Below are positions 39,070 to 48,063 of a stretch of 64,000 nucleotides of DNA, in pieces. The notes under the pieces were generated by a model, which ran no database searches, was not told where the DNA came from, and saw only the letters and a list, made by a program, of their open reading frames with translations. The DNA comes from Planctomycetota bacterium (GTDB taxonomy: Bacteria > Planctomycetota > PUPC01 > JACPCR01). The stretch covers positions 1-64,000 of the forward strand of contig JACPCR010000064.1 of assembly GCA_016179685.1 (NCBI GenBank), read 5' to 3'. The position numbers were made by a program, and so were the translations under genes. Every line of letters starts with the position of its first letter. Position 1 is the stretch's first letter.

Positions 39070-42000
39070 GTGAATATCGGGTCCAGTTCCTGCCGCATCC
39101 GATTCTTGGTTCTTGCCGTCCTGATCGGCCTGACTGAGTCCAGTCCGGCGGAGCCGAGACCGGCCTCTGAATCCCCCGGCCCGATCGGCCGGTTTCGTTT
39201 CCACCGTGTGCCGGGCAACCTGGTCAAGAACTCCAGCTTCGAGCACAATTGGTTTCATCGGGCGTTTACGATGAACCGCCGCTTCCTCCTGCTGCAGGGC
39301 AGCGACATGGGCGTGGGGGAGTGCGACGGGCACGTGGACCACTGGCGTTTTCAGGGCGCTGCCGCGCCCGAATGCTGGGACACCCGCATTGCCCGATCGG
39401 GAAGCCGCTCCATCCGTTTCGACGGGCCCGCCTCCGGCTCGCAGCTTGTCCGCTTCGCTGGCGAACAATCCAGTCAAGGCGGCGGCGCTCACTATGCCTC
39501 CTTCCTGCCCATGGAGGACGGGCTCGCCGCACAAGTTGCCCGGCGTCCCATCGCCGTCTCCGCCTGGTGCAGGACCGAGGGCGTGCCCGAGGGACACGAG
39601 CCCCATCTCGTCCTCACGGTCGAATGTGCGGTCCGTGCCCGTTTCGACGCCACGGCCCCGGTGTCCGTCAGCAAGGTTTCCGCATCGGTCTCGTATTCCG
39701 CGGGCAGCCACGACTGGGAATTCCGCGAGGTGCGGATCGAGCCCGCGGCGGCGGTCCAGAAGCCTGCCGCGCCCTCCGTCCAACCCGGTCCGGATCAGGA
39801 AGACGAGAAGCCGGCGGGCGACGCGGCCCCGTCATTCGCAGACGCGGACGACCTTGAGAACGCCGCCGAGGGAAAGACACCGACTGTCCGCTTCGAGGGC
39901 ACGCCCTACTGGGTCACCGTGACCCTCGCCTCCGCCGGCAGGGGCCGCGTCTGGTTCGACGACGTCGCCTGCGTCGAGATTCCTGGCCCTGCACAAGTCA
40001 ACCGCGTGGCCCATGCGGGCTTCGAAGCCCTGGATGCTGCCGGCTGGCTCCGCGGCTGGTCCCGCCCGCAGCATTGGGGCTGGATGCGCAATACGTATTA
40101 TGCCTTCACCGGGTGGTCCCACCGGAAGGAGACGACGCCGAGAGGGGGCGGTCAACTCGACCGCTGGCTCGCTTTCACGGGCAACGCCTCGCTCCGTTTC
40201 CAGGTTTTCCCGGGCGACCAGTTCGCCGTATCGAGCGAGCCTATTCGGCTCGACCAGGACCGGCCGCGTCCCCTCGAGGCCCGGGCCATGGTCAAGGCCG
40301 ACAATCTCCGCACCCTCGAGATCATGGCCATGGACGAGCGGGGCGAGTGGCTGCCCCAGGGCGATTTCCTCGGCGACGACATGGAAGAGCCGGGCCACTA
40401 CAACTTCGGCAGCACCGGGTGCGGCACCTACGACTGGACGTGCGTCCGCAAGTACTTTTCACCCCGCACCCCCGTCGCCCAGGTCCGCCTCTTCCTCTGC
40501 GCCCGCGGCTTCGACGGCGTCCTGACCGAGAAAAACCTGGTCGGACACGTCTGGTTCGACGACGTCCGACTTTTCGAGCACGGCGTCAAGCCGGGACAGG
40601 TTGCCGCCGCCTCGATTCCGGTGCAACCGACGGATGCCCCGGCCTTCTTCCCTTACCGCATCACGGAGGTGAATCTCGGCGACCGGCTTTGGGGCAGGAA
40701 TCCGGTCAACGTATTCCTGGAGTGGGACCGGCCCGAGGCGACGCGAGAGGCTGCCGAGACGCGCCTCGAGATTTCCCTGACCAGTTCTTCGGGCGTGACC
40801 CGGAGCTTCAGCGGCGCAGCCGAGATTCTCGGAAGCCCGGAGAATCTGGGTGGTCGCGGAGTCGCCGCGGTCTCCGCGGCGTTCGAGGTTGGCGAGCTTT
40901 GCGCCTCCTGGGAGCAGCAGTACCGGCTCACTCTCCGACTGCTTCCTCCGAACCGCGACAAGCCCCCGCCCGCGGCCACCTTTGCCTTCGGCACGCCTTC
41001 GAAGATCGTCCGGGGCAGCGCCAGCGCACACGCCCTCTACCCCGGCGAGACGCTCCATCTTTTCGCTCACCTCAACGTTGCCTGCGGGTCGTTCCCCGAC
41101 CTTGCCCGCTGCGACGTCGTCGCCCGCGGCCCCGGCGGCGAAAAACCACTCGGCGCATTCACCGACTTCGCCCCGCTGCTCGAGCCCCAGGCCGCCCCGG
41201 ACTACGTCAACACAAGCCATCTGCTCCAGGTCCGGGCGTCGAGCGAAGGCTTCGCCGTTCATCCCTGGACCGAGCCGGTCCGGGACCATGCCGCTTCAGT
41301 CCGCCTTTACCTCCGGTCGCCCGATGGGCCGAAGCTCCTGGTGGAAAGCGATCCCCTCCCATTCGGCTTCCTCGAGCGTATCCCGAAGGCCGAGTTCCCC
41401 GAGGTGATTCGCCGGACCGCGGTAAACGAGGGCGGCCACCTCACCATCAACGGCGCGGCCTACTTCCCCGTCTACTGGACGCCCCACTTCGGCGTCTGTC
41501 CCGAGGCGAACTATCCGCCCACGCTGTTCGGCTGCAAGACGCTGGACCTGACGAAAATCGTGTACTCGAAGGAAGGCATGCCCGGTGACGAGGTCAAGGC
41601 CGAGCTTCTCCAGCGGGTCGATGGGGCTCGTCGGGACCCCCGATTTTTCCAGTATGAGCTGGGCGAGGGCGAGATGCAGTGCCAGGGCGGCGGCTGGCCC
41701 GAGCGCGTTCGCTGGCTCAAGCTGGCGATCCAGTGGATTCGAGAGGCCGATCCGGACCACCTGATCAATGGGCCCGAGTCCTGGCTCGTCGGACATCCCC
41801 ACCACAACGAGGCCATGAAGGCCTTCGTTCCCGACTGGGACGTCATCGGCGTCGAGGCCAGTTTCGAGACCCAGCCGAAGATTAGGGCAATTGCCGGGCC
41901 CCTCATGAAAACACGCCGGACCGCCGTCCTCGTCGGCCTCGAAACTTATTTCTACCAGTCCTATCGCACCCTCCGCTGGCGCGGATACCGCAGCGTGCTC

Positions 42001-42384
42001 GACGGCGCGTCCGGCATCGGCCTCTGCCCCTCCGGCATGCTTCAATCGCATCCGGACAAGGTGAACGACCTGCGTTCCCTGAACGGCGAGTTTCGCGGGC
42101 TATCGCCGGTGATCACCGCGGCCGAACCAGTAGAGAGGATGGTGGTACATTCGCCGTTCGTGGACATCCTGGAACGCGAGCTGGAAGGGAGGCGTTACGT
42201 TTTCGCGGTGCGCGGCAGCGACGACGCCGGGCCCCTCAAGGCCCGTTTCCAGTTTCCCCAGGGACGGCGCTGGTCCCGCGTGAAAGTCCGATTCGAGGCG
42301 CGCTCCCTCGAACCCTCCCCCGAGGGCTTCGAGGACGACTTCCACCAGGTCCAGACCGTGCACGTTTATGAGCTGGAGAACTGA
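39070..42384 (+). CDS. Large secreted carbohydrate-binding/glycosidase-like protein
   Basis: The 1104-residue protein has a probable signal peptide (CRIRFLVLAVLIGLTESSPAEP). It then has at least two jelly-roll carbohydrate-binding-like regions, recognisable by NLVKNSSFEHNW and the twice-used ending GRVWFDDVACVEI/GHVWFDDVRLFEH. The C-terminal third resembles a TIM-barrel glycosidase: NGAAYFPVYWTPHFG, FFQYELGEGEMQC, WIREADPDHLINGPESW and GVEASFETQPKI. Catalytic acids cannot be assigned with certainty. It starts at a GTG without a clear ribosome binding site, so the start is tentative. It leads a three-gene unit with kelch and CocE-type genes, suggesting breakdown of an external polymer or conjugate. 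Confidence 0.72.
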   Translation: MNIGSSSCRIRFLVLAVLIGLTESSPAEPRPASESPGPIGRFRFHRVPGNLVKNSSFEHNWFHRAFTMNRRFLLLQGSDMGVGECDGHVDHWRFQGAAAPECWDTRIARSGSRSIRFDGPASGSQLVRFAGEQSSQGGGAHYASFLPMEDGLAAQVARRPIAVSAWCRTEGVPEGHEPHLVLTVECAVRARFDATAPVSVSKVSASVSYSAGSHDWEFREVRIEPAAAVQKPAAPSVQPGPDQEDEKPAGDAAPSFADADDLENAAEGKTPTVRFEGTPYWVTVTLASAGRGRVWFDDVACVEIPGPAQVNRVAHAGFEALDAAGWLRGWSRPQHWGWMRNTYYAFTGWSHRKETTPRGGGQLDRWLAFTGNASLRFQVFPGDQFAVSSEPIRLDQDRPRPLEARAMVKADNLRTLEIMAMDERGEWLPQGDFLGDDMEEPGHYNFGSTGCGTYDWTCVRKYFSPRTPVAQVRLFLCARGFDGVLTEKNLVGHVWFDDVRLFEHGVKPGQVAAASIPVQPTDAPAFFPYRITEVNLGDRLWGRNPVNVFLEWDRPEATREAAETRLEISLTSSSGVTRSFSGAAEILGSPENLGGRGVAAVSAAFEVGELCASWEQQYRLTLRLLPPNRDKPPPAATFAFGTPSKIVRGSASAHALYPGETLHLFAHLNVACGSFPDLARCDVVARGPGGEKPLGAFTDFAPLLEPQAAPDYVNTSHLLQVRASSEGFAVHPWTEPVRDHAASVRLYLRSPDGPKLLVESDPLPFGFLERIPKAEFPEVIRRTAVNEGGHLTINGAAYFPVYWTPHFGVCPEANYPPTLFGCKTLDLTKIVYSKEGMPGDEVKAELLQRVDGARRDPRFFQYELGEGEMQCQGGGWPERVRWLKLAIQWIREADPDHLINGPESWLVGHPHHNEAMKAFVPDWDVIGVEASFETQPKIRAIAGPLMKTRRTAVLVGLETYFYQSYRTLRWRGYRSVLDGASGIGLCPSGMLQSHPDKVNDLRSLNGEFRGLSPVITAAEPVERMVVHSPFVDILERELEGRRYVFAVRGSDDAGPLKARFQFPQGRRWSRVKVRFEARSLEPSPEGFEDDFHQVQTVHVYELEN

Positions 42385-42387
42385 CCC

Positions 42388-43428
42388 ATGATCGAGATCA
42401 CGTGGACCGAAGGAGAACATCTGCCGGAATACGTCAAGGGCGGGACCCTCGGCGTGGTCGATGACAAGGTTGTTTACGCCGCCGGTTGCCGGCAGCCCTG
42501 GCGTGAATCGGAGACGGGCTGGTGGTTCGAGCCTGCGGAAAGCTCGTGGTATCCGCTCCCGCCGATGCCCAGGGGCCGGGCGTACACGTCCATCGGCTGC
42601 ACCGCCATGAACGCCTTGATCGTGGTGGGCGGGCGCTGGCGTCAACGAGCCATGCCCGAGTGCTTCCGGCTGCATCGGGAGTCGGGGGCGTGGCGCTGGG
42701 AGTCGCTTCCCTCGCTCAACCAGGCCCGCGGCGAGACCGCGGCCTCCGCGGTGGCCTCCCTGGTCGTGGCCATCGGCGGCGGCGAGTGGGAACGCGTCCG
42801 AGGCGGCGCGTTCGATCCCCGAACCGTTACGATGGTCGAAGGCCTGGACCTCACCCGGCTGGATGAAGGCTGGAAACCTCTGGCCCCTTTTCCCGGCAGG
42901 CCGCGTGCCGGGGCCTGTGCGGCATCCGCTGGTGAGGAAGTCTACGCCTTTGGCGGATACGACTGTTGGTTCGAAGGCGATACCCGGCGTCTGGAACGCC
43001 TGAAGGACGCCTATGCCTACAAGGTTCGAACCCGGAGCTGGCGGCGCATCGCCGACCTTCCCGCCGGTCTGGCCGGGGCCGCGGCTGCCACCTGCCACGA
43101 TCGGTTTATCCTTCTCTGTGGCGGAGCTATCTCGCTCGCCGATGATCCCGGCCGCATCGTACAATCCGTCAAAGTCGATCCCAGGCGGCGAGTGCTCGTC
43201 GGCGAGTACAGCGATCGCGTTTATGTCTATGATGTCGCCACGGATTCTTATTCGCTCTCACCTGGCCGGTTGGTTCATGGGCTCAATGACATCCGAGTGG
43301 CCGTCATGGGGGAGAAAATCTACGCCGCCGGGGGTGAGAACTCGGACGTGACGCTCAGCAATACGTCGGACGCGTTCCAGATGGGAGAGATCCGAATAGC
43401 GGATTCAAAAGAAGAGGGCAGGCCGTGA
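42388..43428 (+). CDS. Kelch-repeat beta-propeller protein
   Basis: This 346-residue protein is a kelch-type propeller: blades such as VVDDKVVYAAGCRQPW, AMNALIVVGGRWRQR, SLVVAIGGGEWERV, GEEVYAFGGYDCW, DRFILLCGGAISL and GEKIYAAGGENSD recur every 50 or so residues with the GG pair of kelch motifs. No signal peptide is visible. It resembles the kelch or N-acetylneuraminate-epimerase-like group, but the active-site residues are not secure. It begins three bases after the secreted-protein stop and overlaps the CocE-type gene, so the three form an operon. Confidence 0.8.
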   Translation: MIEITWTEGEHLPEYVKGGTLGVVDDKVVYAAGCRQPWRESETGWWFEPAESSWYPLPPMPRGRAYTSIGCTAMNALIVVGGRWRQRAMPECFRLHRESGAWRWESLPSLNQARGETAASAVASLVVAIGGGEWERVRGGAFDPRTVTMVEGLDLTRLDEGWKPLAPFPGRPRAGACAASAGEEVYAFGGYDCWFEGDTRRLERLKDAYAYKVRTRSWRRIADLPAGLAGAAAATCHDRFILLCGGAISLADDPGRIVQSVKVDPRRRVLVGEYSDRVYVYDVATDSYSLSPGRLVHGLNDIRVAVMGEKIYAAGGENSDVTLSNTSDAFQMGEIRIADSKEEGRP

Positions 43429-45128
43429 CGAACATCTCCGGAACAACACGAACGGGCCGAATGATCCGGCAGGTCAGGATTCCCATGCGGGACGGCGCCG
43501 GCCTCGAGGCGACCGTTGCCCTGCCGCCGGGCGACGGGCCGTGGCCGACCGTCCTGGTACGGACCGCCTATAACCGGTCCGGAATGACGGGTGGCGAGTT
43601 CGCGGCCAGGGGCATGGCGTTCGTCGCCCAGGACTGCCGGGGTCGCTATGGCTCCGATGGCGAGTGGTATCCGTTCATCCACGAGGCCGAGGACGGACTC
43701 GATACGCTGAACTGGATCGCCGCGCAGCCGTGGTCCAACCGCAAGATCGGCATGTTCGGCGACTCCTACCTGGCTGCCACCCAGTTTTACGTCGCACCCA
43801 TGGGCAGCCCGTTCCTGGCGGCCCTGAATCCTCGATTCATGTCGGGCGACCTCTGGCGGCACGCCTATTACTGCGACGGTGTCTTCAGCCTGGCCCTCAC
43901 CTTCAGTTGGCTCTGCTTCGAGGTGCCCTCCCGCGCCAGCAGCGCGGCCCTTCTTCCTGCATTCGACGTGGAAAAACTGCTCCGGGAGCTGCCCATCCTC
44001 ACCCTGGATGAGAAGAGCGGCTGCCCACCCGTACGCTCCTACCGCGATTACGTTCTGCATGATCGGCGGGACGACTTCTGGGAGGCGCTGAGCGTGCGCG
44101 AGACCATGGGCCGATTCCAGACGCCCGTGCTGTTGACCGGCGGCTGGTACGACTATTACCCCGGTGAAACGTTCGAGAATTACCTGGGGCTGGTCCGGGG
44201 CGCCCCGAGCCGCGCCCTGGGCGAAAGCCATCGGGTCATCGTCGGGCCATGGACGCACGGATTCAATCCCTCGACGCGCCTGGGGCAGGTGGATTTCGGG
44301 CCCGAGTCCCTCCGGGAGAACGATTCGACCCTCCGGTGGCTGGAGTGCGTGCTGAACGGCGGAGACATCCGGAGCTTCCAGGAAGCGCCCATCCGTCTCT
44401 TCGTCATGGGCGAGAACCGCTGGCGTGACGAACACGAGTGGCCATTGGCTCGGGCCGAATCCGTGAAGTTCTATCTGCACTCGAAGGGTGCAGCCAACAG
44501 CCTTTTTGGAGACGGAACACTTTCCAGGACGCTCCCGGTCGCCGAGCCGCGGGACGGCTATTGTTATGATCCTGAGCACCCGGTCCCGACGCTGGGCGGC
44601 AACCATTCGGTCGGGCCTTACAACCCCGGGCTCTACGAGTTGGCGTTGCCCGGGCCCTATGATCAGCGCCCCATCGAGCGCCGCGATGATGTTCTGGTCT
44701 ATACCAGCGATGTACTGGAGGAGGACTTGGAAGCGACCGGGCCGGTTTTTGTCACCCTTTTTGCCGCAACGTCCGCCCGCGATACCGATTTTGTCGCTCG
44801 GCTGACTGATGTTCACCCGGAGGGCCGGTCCATCAATCTGACGGAAGGCGTCATCCGCGCCCGATTCCGGGAGCGCGACTGGCGAAACCCGAAGCTGATC
44901 GATCCGGACCAGGTTCTGGAATACACGATCGAGCTTCAGCCGACCAGCAATGTCTTCAAGAAGGGGCATCGCATCCGGCTGGACATCACGAGCAGCAACT
45001 TCCCTTTATGGGACAGGAATCTGAATACCGGTAATTCTCCGGCCACCGATACCGAGATGCGTGTCGCCCATCAGACCATCTACCATGATGGCGAGCACCC
45101 TTCCCAGGTGACCTTGCCCATAACGTAA
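43425..45128 (+). CDS. CocE/NonD-family (S15) hydrolase
   Basis: The 567-residue protein has the X-Pro dipeptidyl-peptidase (S15)/CocE layout. An alpha/beta-hydrolase N-terminal domain carries an oxyanion segment (VLVRTAYNRS, GRGxYGSDG-like CRGRYGSDG), the nucleophile in GMFGDSYLAA, and the catalytic histidine in VGPWTHGF. A C-terminal jelly roll includes DTDFVARLTDVHPEGRSINL and GHRIRLDITSSNFP. The elbow reads GDSYLA instead of the more usual GxSYxG. Family members hydrolyse esters or acyl-amino-acid bonds. The GTG start overlaps the kelch stop. Substrate unknown; the context of a secreted glycosidase-like protein suggests a sugar or phenolic ester. Confidence 0.85.
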   Translation: MTNISGTTRTGRMIRQVRIPMRDGAGLEATVALPPGDGPWPTVLVRTAYNRSGMTGGEFAARGMAFVAQDCRGRYGSDGEWYPFIHEAEDGLDTLNWIAAQPWSNRKIGMFGDSYLAATQFYVAPMGSPFLAALNPRFMSGDLWRHAYYCDGVFSLALTFSWLCFEVPSRASSAALLPAFDVEKLLRELPILTLDEKSGCPPVRSYRDYVLHDRRDDFWEALSVRETMGRFQTPVLLTGGWYDYYPGETFENYLGLVRGAPSRALGESHRVIVGPWTHGFNPSTRLGQVDFGPESLRENDSTLRWLECVLNGGDIRSFQEAPIRLFVMGENRWRDEHEWPLARAESVKFYLHSKGAANSLFGDGTLSRTLPVAEPRDGYCYDPEHPVPTLGGNHSVGPYNPGLYELALPGPYDQRPIERRDDVLVYTSDVLEEDLEATGPVFVTLFAATSARDTDFVARLTDVHPEGRSINLTEGVIRARFRERDWRNPKLIDPDQVLEYTIELQPTSNVFKKGHRIRLDITSSNFPLWDRNLNTGNSPATDTEMRVAHQTIYHDGEHPSQVTLPIT

Positions 45129-45269
45129 GAATTTGGCGAACCTTCCCTGTTCACTTAACCTTCAACTGGGGATGGGGCATTCTCGAACATCTCCTCGAAA
45201 AAGCTTGCTTCGGGCCACTCCTGTGCTTTGATTGTGTCGTCTGATAGGTGCGTGGGCGCAAAAACGCAA

Positions 45270-45400
45270 CCGGCGTAGAATAAAGTGTTCGCCGGTCGGC
45301 TGCCGCCGAACTACTCGCTGGAGCGGACACCGGCCTTGCCGTCCGCAAGCCAGCTTGCTGGCGTTAAGGCCGTCGCCGCTCAGCTCGCGGCCCGCTATAG
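45270..45400 (+). repeat. attC-like hairpin repeat G
   Basis: After a short GCAACCGGCG...GTTCGCC lead, the shared core runs from GCCGAAC (45305..45311): CTGGAGCGGACACC, GGCCTTG, a GCAAGCCAGCTTGC hairpin, TAAGGCC and CCGCTCAGCTCGCGGCCC. The last box is GCTATAG in place of GTTRRRY. The CTGGAGCGG/CCGCTCAGC arms pair with one unpaired G, an attC-like feature. It directly precedes the HicAB pair. Confidence 0.6.
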
Positions 45401-45452
45401 ACGGCGAGAGACTCGCCTTGCGAAATAGTGTTGCGGGTAGTATCATCATCGT

Positions 45453-45689
45453 GTGACACGCGTGGCCAAGGCTCTCGCGCAGATGAAGGCCAATCCAGTG
45501 GATTGGCGAATCGAAAGCCTGAAGTCAGTCGCCGACGCTCTGGGTGTGGTCTATCGCCAACCTGGCGGAAGCCACGTGGTCTTTCGGCATCCGAACGGCG
45601 CCATGCTTTCCGTGCCGGCTCGCCGGCCGATCAAGCCCGTGTACGTCAGAAGGTTCGTACGCCTGGTTGAGGAAGGTGTCGCGGAATGA
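45453..45689 (+). CDS. hicA: HicA-family mRNA interferase toxin
   Basis: The 78-residue protein has the small dsRBD-like HicA fold. The signature is VYRQPGGSHVVFRHPNGAML, which carries the catalytic histidine, then SVPARRPIKPVYVRRFVRLV. The frame is intact, unlike the HicA gene near 13.6 kb. It starts at a GTG. HicA cleaves mRNA independent of the ribosome and is neutralised by HicB, whose gene overlaps its stop by four bases (ATGA). Here the toxin comes first, in contrast to the antitoxin-first pair at 13359, so the two HicAB modules are of different types. Confidence 0.88.
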   Translation: MTRVAKALAQMKANPVDWRIESLKSVADALGVVYRQPGGSHVVFRHPNGAMLSVPARRPIKPVYVRRFVRLVEEGVAE

Positions 45690-46096
45690 AGAACCCGAAC
45701 ATCAACTATCCGTTCGAGATTCGCCCGCTCTCCGAGGACGAAGGGGGTGGTTACAGCATTGCCTTTCCTGATCTGCCGGGCTGCTGGTCCGACGGGGCCA
45801 CACCGGAGGATGCGATTGACAATGGCCGCGACGCTCTGCGTTCGTGGCTCACGGTCGCCGAGGAGTTTGGCGACGACGTTCCAAGACCGTTCTCGTCGGT
45901 CAGTGGTCGCTTCGTCCAACGCGTGCCACGCTCACTGCACGCACAGCTCATTGCGCAGGCGAAGGCGGAGGGTGTATCGCTCAACACCCTGGTAGTCTCA
46001 TTGGTTGCCCAGGGAATCGGTATGAGGCAAGCCAGCGGCCAGGTTCGTCGCCGTCTAAGAACGCCTTCCAGCGGACGCCGAAGACGGCGCCGCTGA
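45686..46096 (+). CDS. hicB: HicB-family antitoxin
   Basis: The 136-residue protein has an N-terminal HicB domain (YPFEIRPLSEDEGGGYSIAF, DLPGCWSDGATPEDAIDNGR) and a C-terminal DNA-binding part (QRVPRSLHAQLIAQAKAEGV, then SLNTLVVSLVAQGIG), like the HicB_lk family. The last 15 residues (RTPSSGRRRRRR) are encoded by the attC-like site at 46053..46111, so the stop codon lies inside the repeat. That is a common feature of integron cassettes, where the gene runs into attC. It should bind HicA and repress its operon. Confidence 0.88.
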   Translation: MKNPNINYPFEIRPLSEDEGGGYSIAFPDLPGCWSDGATPEDAIDNGRDALRSWLTVAEEFGDDVPRPFSSVSGRFVQRVPRSLHAQLIAQAKAEGVSLNTLVVSLVAQGIGMRQASGQVRRRLRTPSSGRRRRRR

Positions 46097-46200
46097 AGGC
46101 GAGCGTTCGCCGGACGGATGCCGCCTCCGGCGAACGGGCCGCGAGATGCTTCGCCGGCGTGGACACCCGCCTTGCCGTCCGCAAGCAAGCTTGCTACTTA
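46053..46200 (+). repeat. attC-like site plus truncated shared repeat H
   Basis: From GTCTAAG (46053..46059, one base off RYYYAAC) to GTTCGCC (46105..46111), the arms CGCCTTCCAGCGG and CCGCTGAAGGCG pair with one extra unpaired C, with an inner CGCC/GGCG stem. The shared core follows (GGACACCCGCCTTGCCGTCC, AAGCAAGCTTGCT) but stops at about 46195, where CTTAACTGAAC resembles the terminal repeat of the element at 8753. Confidence 0.65.
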
Positions 46201-48063
46201 ACTGAACGGGCGTAACTCTTCGTAAACTCGTACCTCGGCCACCCGGGCATGGTCGATGCCATTCGTGGACTCGACGCGGAGTCGCAGAGCGTCGATGGGC
46301 TCGCCGGGGAGTGAGTGCACCTGCCGGCGCAAGTAGTTGTCTCGGACCTCCTGGAACACCCGCCACGATCCGTTGCAGCGTCCTTCGAGGGCATAATGAC
46401 GGACCGTCTCCGGCTGCGGCCGCCCCCAGACCATTCGGGCGAGGAAATGATCGGAATGCGTGAGGGTCAACTGGCGGTGAAGGCCCGTGTCGAAGATGAG
46501 CTGGACGGCGCTGGGCCGGATGGGCCGGGCCCATTCGAGTTGAAGCCACGCGGGCATGCCCGCCGCGGGCTCGCTCATCCACCGGTGTGCGCCGGGGCGG
46601 GATCGGTCGGCCGGGCATCCCTTGGGACCGTGTACGCTCCTGGTCTGGCCCGAGATGGCGGAAGCGGCGGGCCCTGCGGGCTGCTCGCTTGATGCGCTCA
46701 CTTTGACGCCGATCGCCCGATCGAGCGGGTCGCCGTTGACCTTGCCGATCAGGAAGGCATCGTCGCGCAGAAGACGCTGCTGGACCGTCTCGATGGTCTC
46801 AGGATGGCCAGCCAGCTCCGAGGGGAGCAGGCAGCGGGCGACCGCGGCGGCCGCTGCCGTGCCTACACCCTGTCCGATGGCCGCGCACGTGGCCATGACC
46901 CGTGTGGAGGCGAACGCCAGGTGGGTCGCCGAGATGTTCCGCCCGGCAAACATCAGATTCGACACCGCCGCCGAGACGCAACACCGCAGCGGAATGTCGT
47001 AAAGGAAAGGCACCGAGACCATGCTCGCCGGATGCTGGTCCCGGGCATCGATTCCCTCCGGGGGATGCCGGTCGATCGGCCAGCCCCCGTAGGCTATGGC
47101 GTCCGGGAAGGCCCGGGATTCCAGGACATCCGATTCCGTGAGCACGTGCTGGCCGATGAACCGGCGGCTTTCCCGCTTGCCCGGCAGGAAGCCGAACCAT
47201 TCGAGGGCCCAGGTGTCGGCGCCGTGGTCGCCGCCGTTCTTCAGGTGGTCCCAGACGCCCAGCAGAATCGCCAGAAGCTCGTCCCGGATAGCTTCGTTAT
47301 CCTTGATGGTGTCCAGGCATCCGCCCCACTCGACCCACCAGAAGCCGTGTTCGAGCCCGCGCCCGTCCACGGACGGGTGGTGTCGGAGGCGCAAATCCGC
47401 CTCGGTGAACTTCCGCGCCCAGGCCGGCGCGACGAACGGCATCGGCCGATCGTGCCGCCGGGCCCGGAAGAGCAGGGTCGAACCGAGCCTCTTGGCGTCC
47501 GGCGACTCCTCGGCCAGGCTCTCCCCGTATTCGGTCCGTGACTCGCGGCCGCTGCGGAACGGCGCCCCGGCCTCCGCCCCCAGCCGCCCGTCGCCTGTGC
47601 AGTCCACGAAGACCTTGGCCGCGATCCGAAAACGGTCCTCCGTGGAGGGACGGTCGGCCGTCGCGTGGAGAATCCGGCTTCCCTCCCGGGCCGCACCCGT
47701 GACGCTGGTATTCAGCAGGAGCTGGAGATGGGGCTCGCTCCGGCACTTATCGTAAAGGAGGAGGTCATACATCGAAGGCGAGCGCTGCGGGTTGCGCACA
47801 CAGGTCTCGAGCCGGATTTCCTCGATGATGCCGCCCTCCCGGGCCTCGGTCTGGAGCTCGAGGCCGCGGCCGCCTGATGCGTCCGCGCCGACGACGTGGA
47901 GGCAGACCTCGCTCGAAGCGTTGCCGCCGAGCACGGGCCGATCCTGGCAAAGAATCACCTTCGCCCCGCATCGCGCCGCGGCCAGGGCACAGGGCACCCC
48001 CGCCGCACCCCCGCCGGCCACCAGCACGTCGCAGCTCAACTCATGCTCCTGCACCAGGCTCAT
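46198..48063 (-). CDS. FAD-dependent oxidoreductase with C-terminal beta-sandwich
   Basis: The 621-residue protein opens with an FAD Rossmann motif, CDVLVAGGGAAGVPCALAAA, and contains VFVDCTGDGRLGAEAGA and a GRNISATHLAFASTRVMATC segment near the end of the FAD domain. This is the FAD_oxidored (glucose-inhibited-like) family common in uncultured bacteria. The last 150 residues look like a discoidin or beta-sandwich domain (MPAWLQLEWARPIRPSAVQL...). Substrates are unknown. The ATG overlaps the stop of the M14-type gene. A short attC-like fragment abuts its 3' end. Confidence 0.82.
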   Translation of the reverse strand: MSLVQEHELSCDVLVAGGGAAGVPCALAAARCGAKVILCQDRPVLGGNASSEVCLHVVGADASGGRGLELQTEAREGGIIEEIRLETCVRNPQRSPSMYDLLLYDKCRSEPHLQLLLNTSVTGAAREGSRILHATADRPSTEDRFRIAAKVFVDCTGDGRLGAEAGAPFRSGRESRTEYGESLAEESPDAKRLGSTLLFRARRHDRPMPFVAPAWARKFTEADLRLRHHPSVDGRGLEHGFWWVEWGGCLDTIKDNEAIRDELLAILLGVWDHLKNGGDHGADTWALEWFGFLPGKRESRRFIGQHVLTESDVLESRAFPDAIAYGGWPIDRHPPEGIDARDQHPASMVSVPFLYDIPLRCCVSAAVSNLMFAGRNISATHLAFASTRVMATCAAIGQGVGTAAAAAVARCLLPSELAGHPETIETVQQRLLRDDAFLIGKVNGDPLDRAIGVKVSASSEQPAGPAASAISGQTRSVHGPKGCPADRSRPGAHRWMSEPAAGMPAWLQLEWARPIRPSAVQLIFDTGLHRQLTLTHSDHFLARMVWGRPQPETVRHYALEGRCNGSWRVFQEVRDNYLRRQVHSLPGEPIDALRLRVESTNGIDHARVAEVRVYEELRPFS

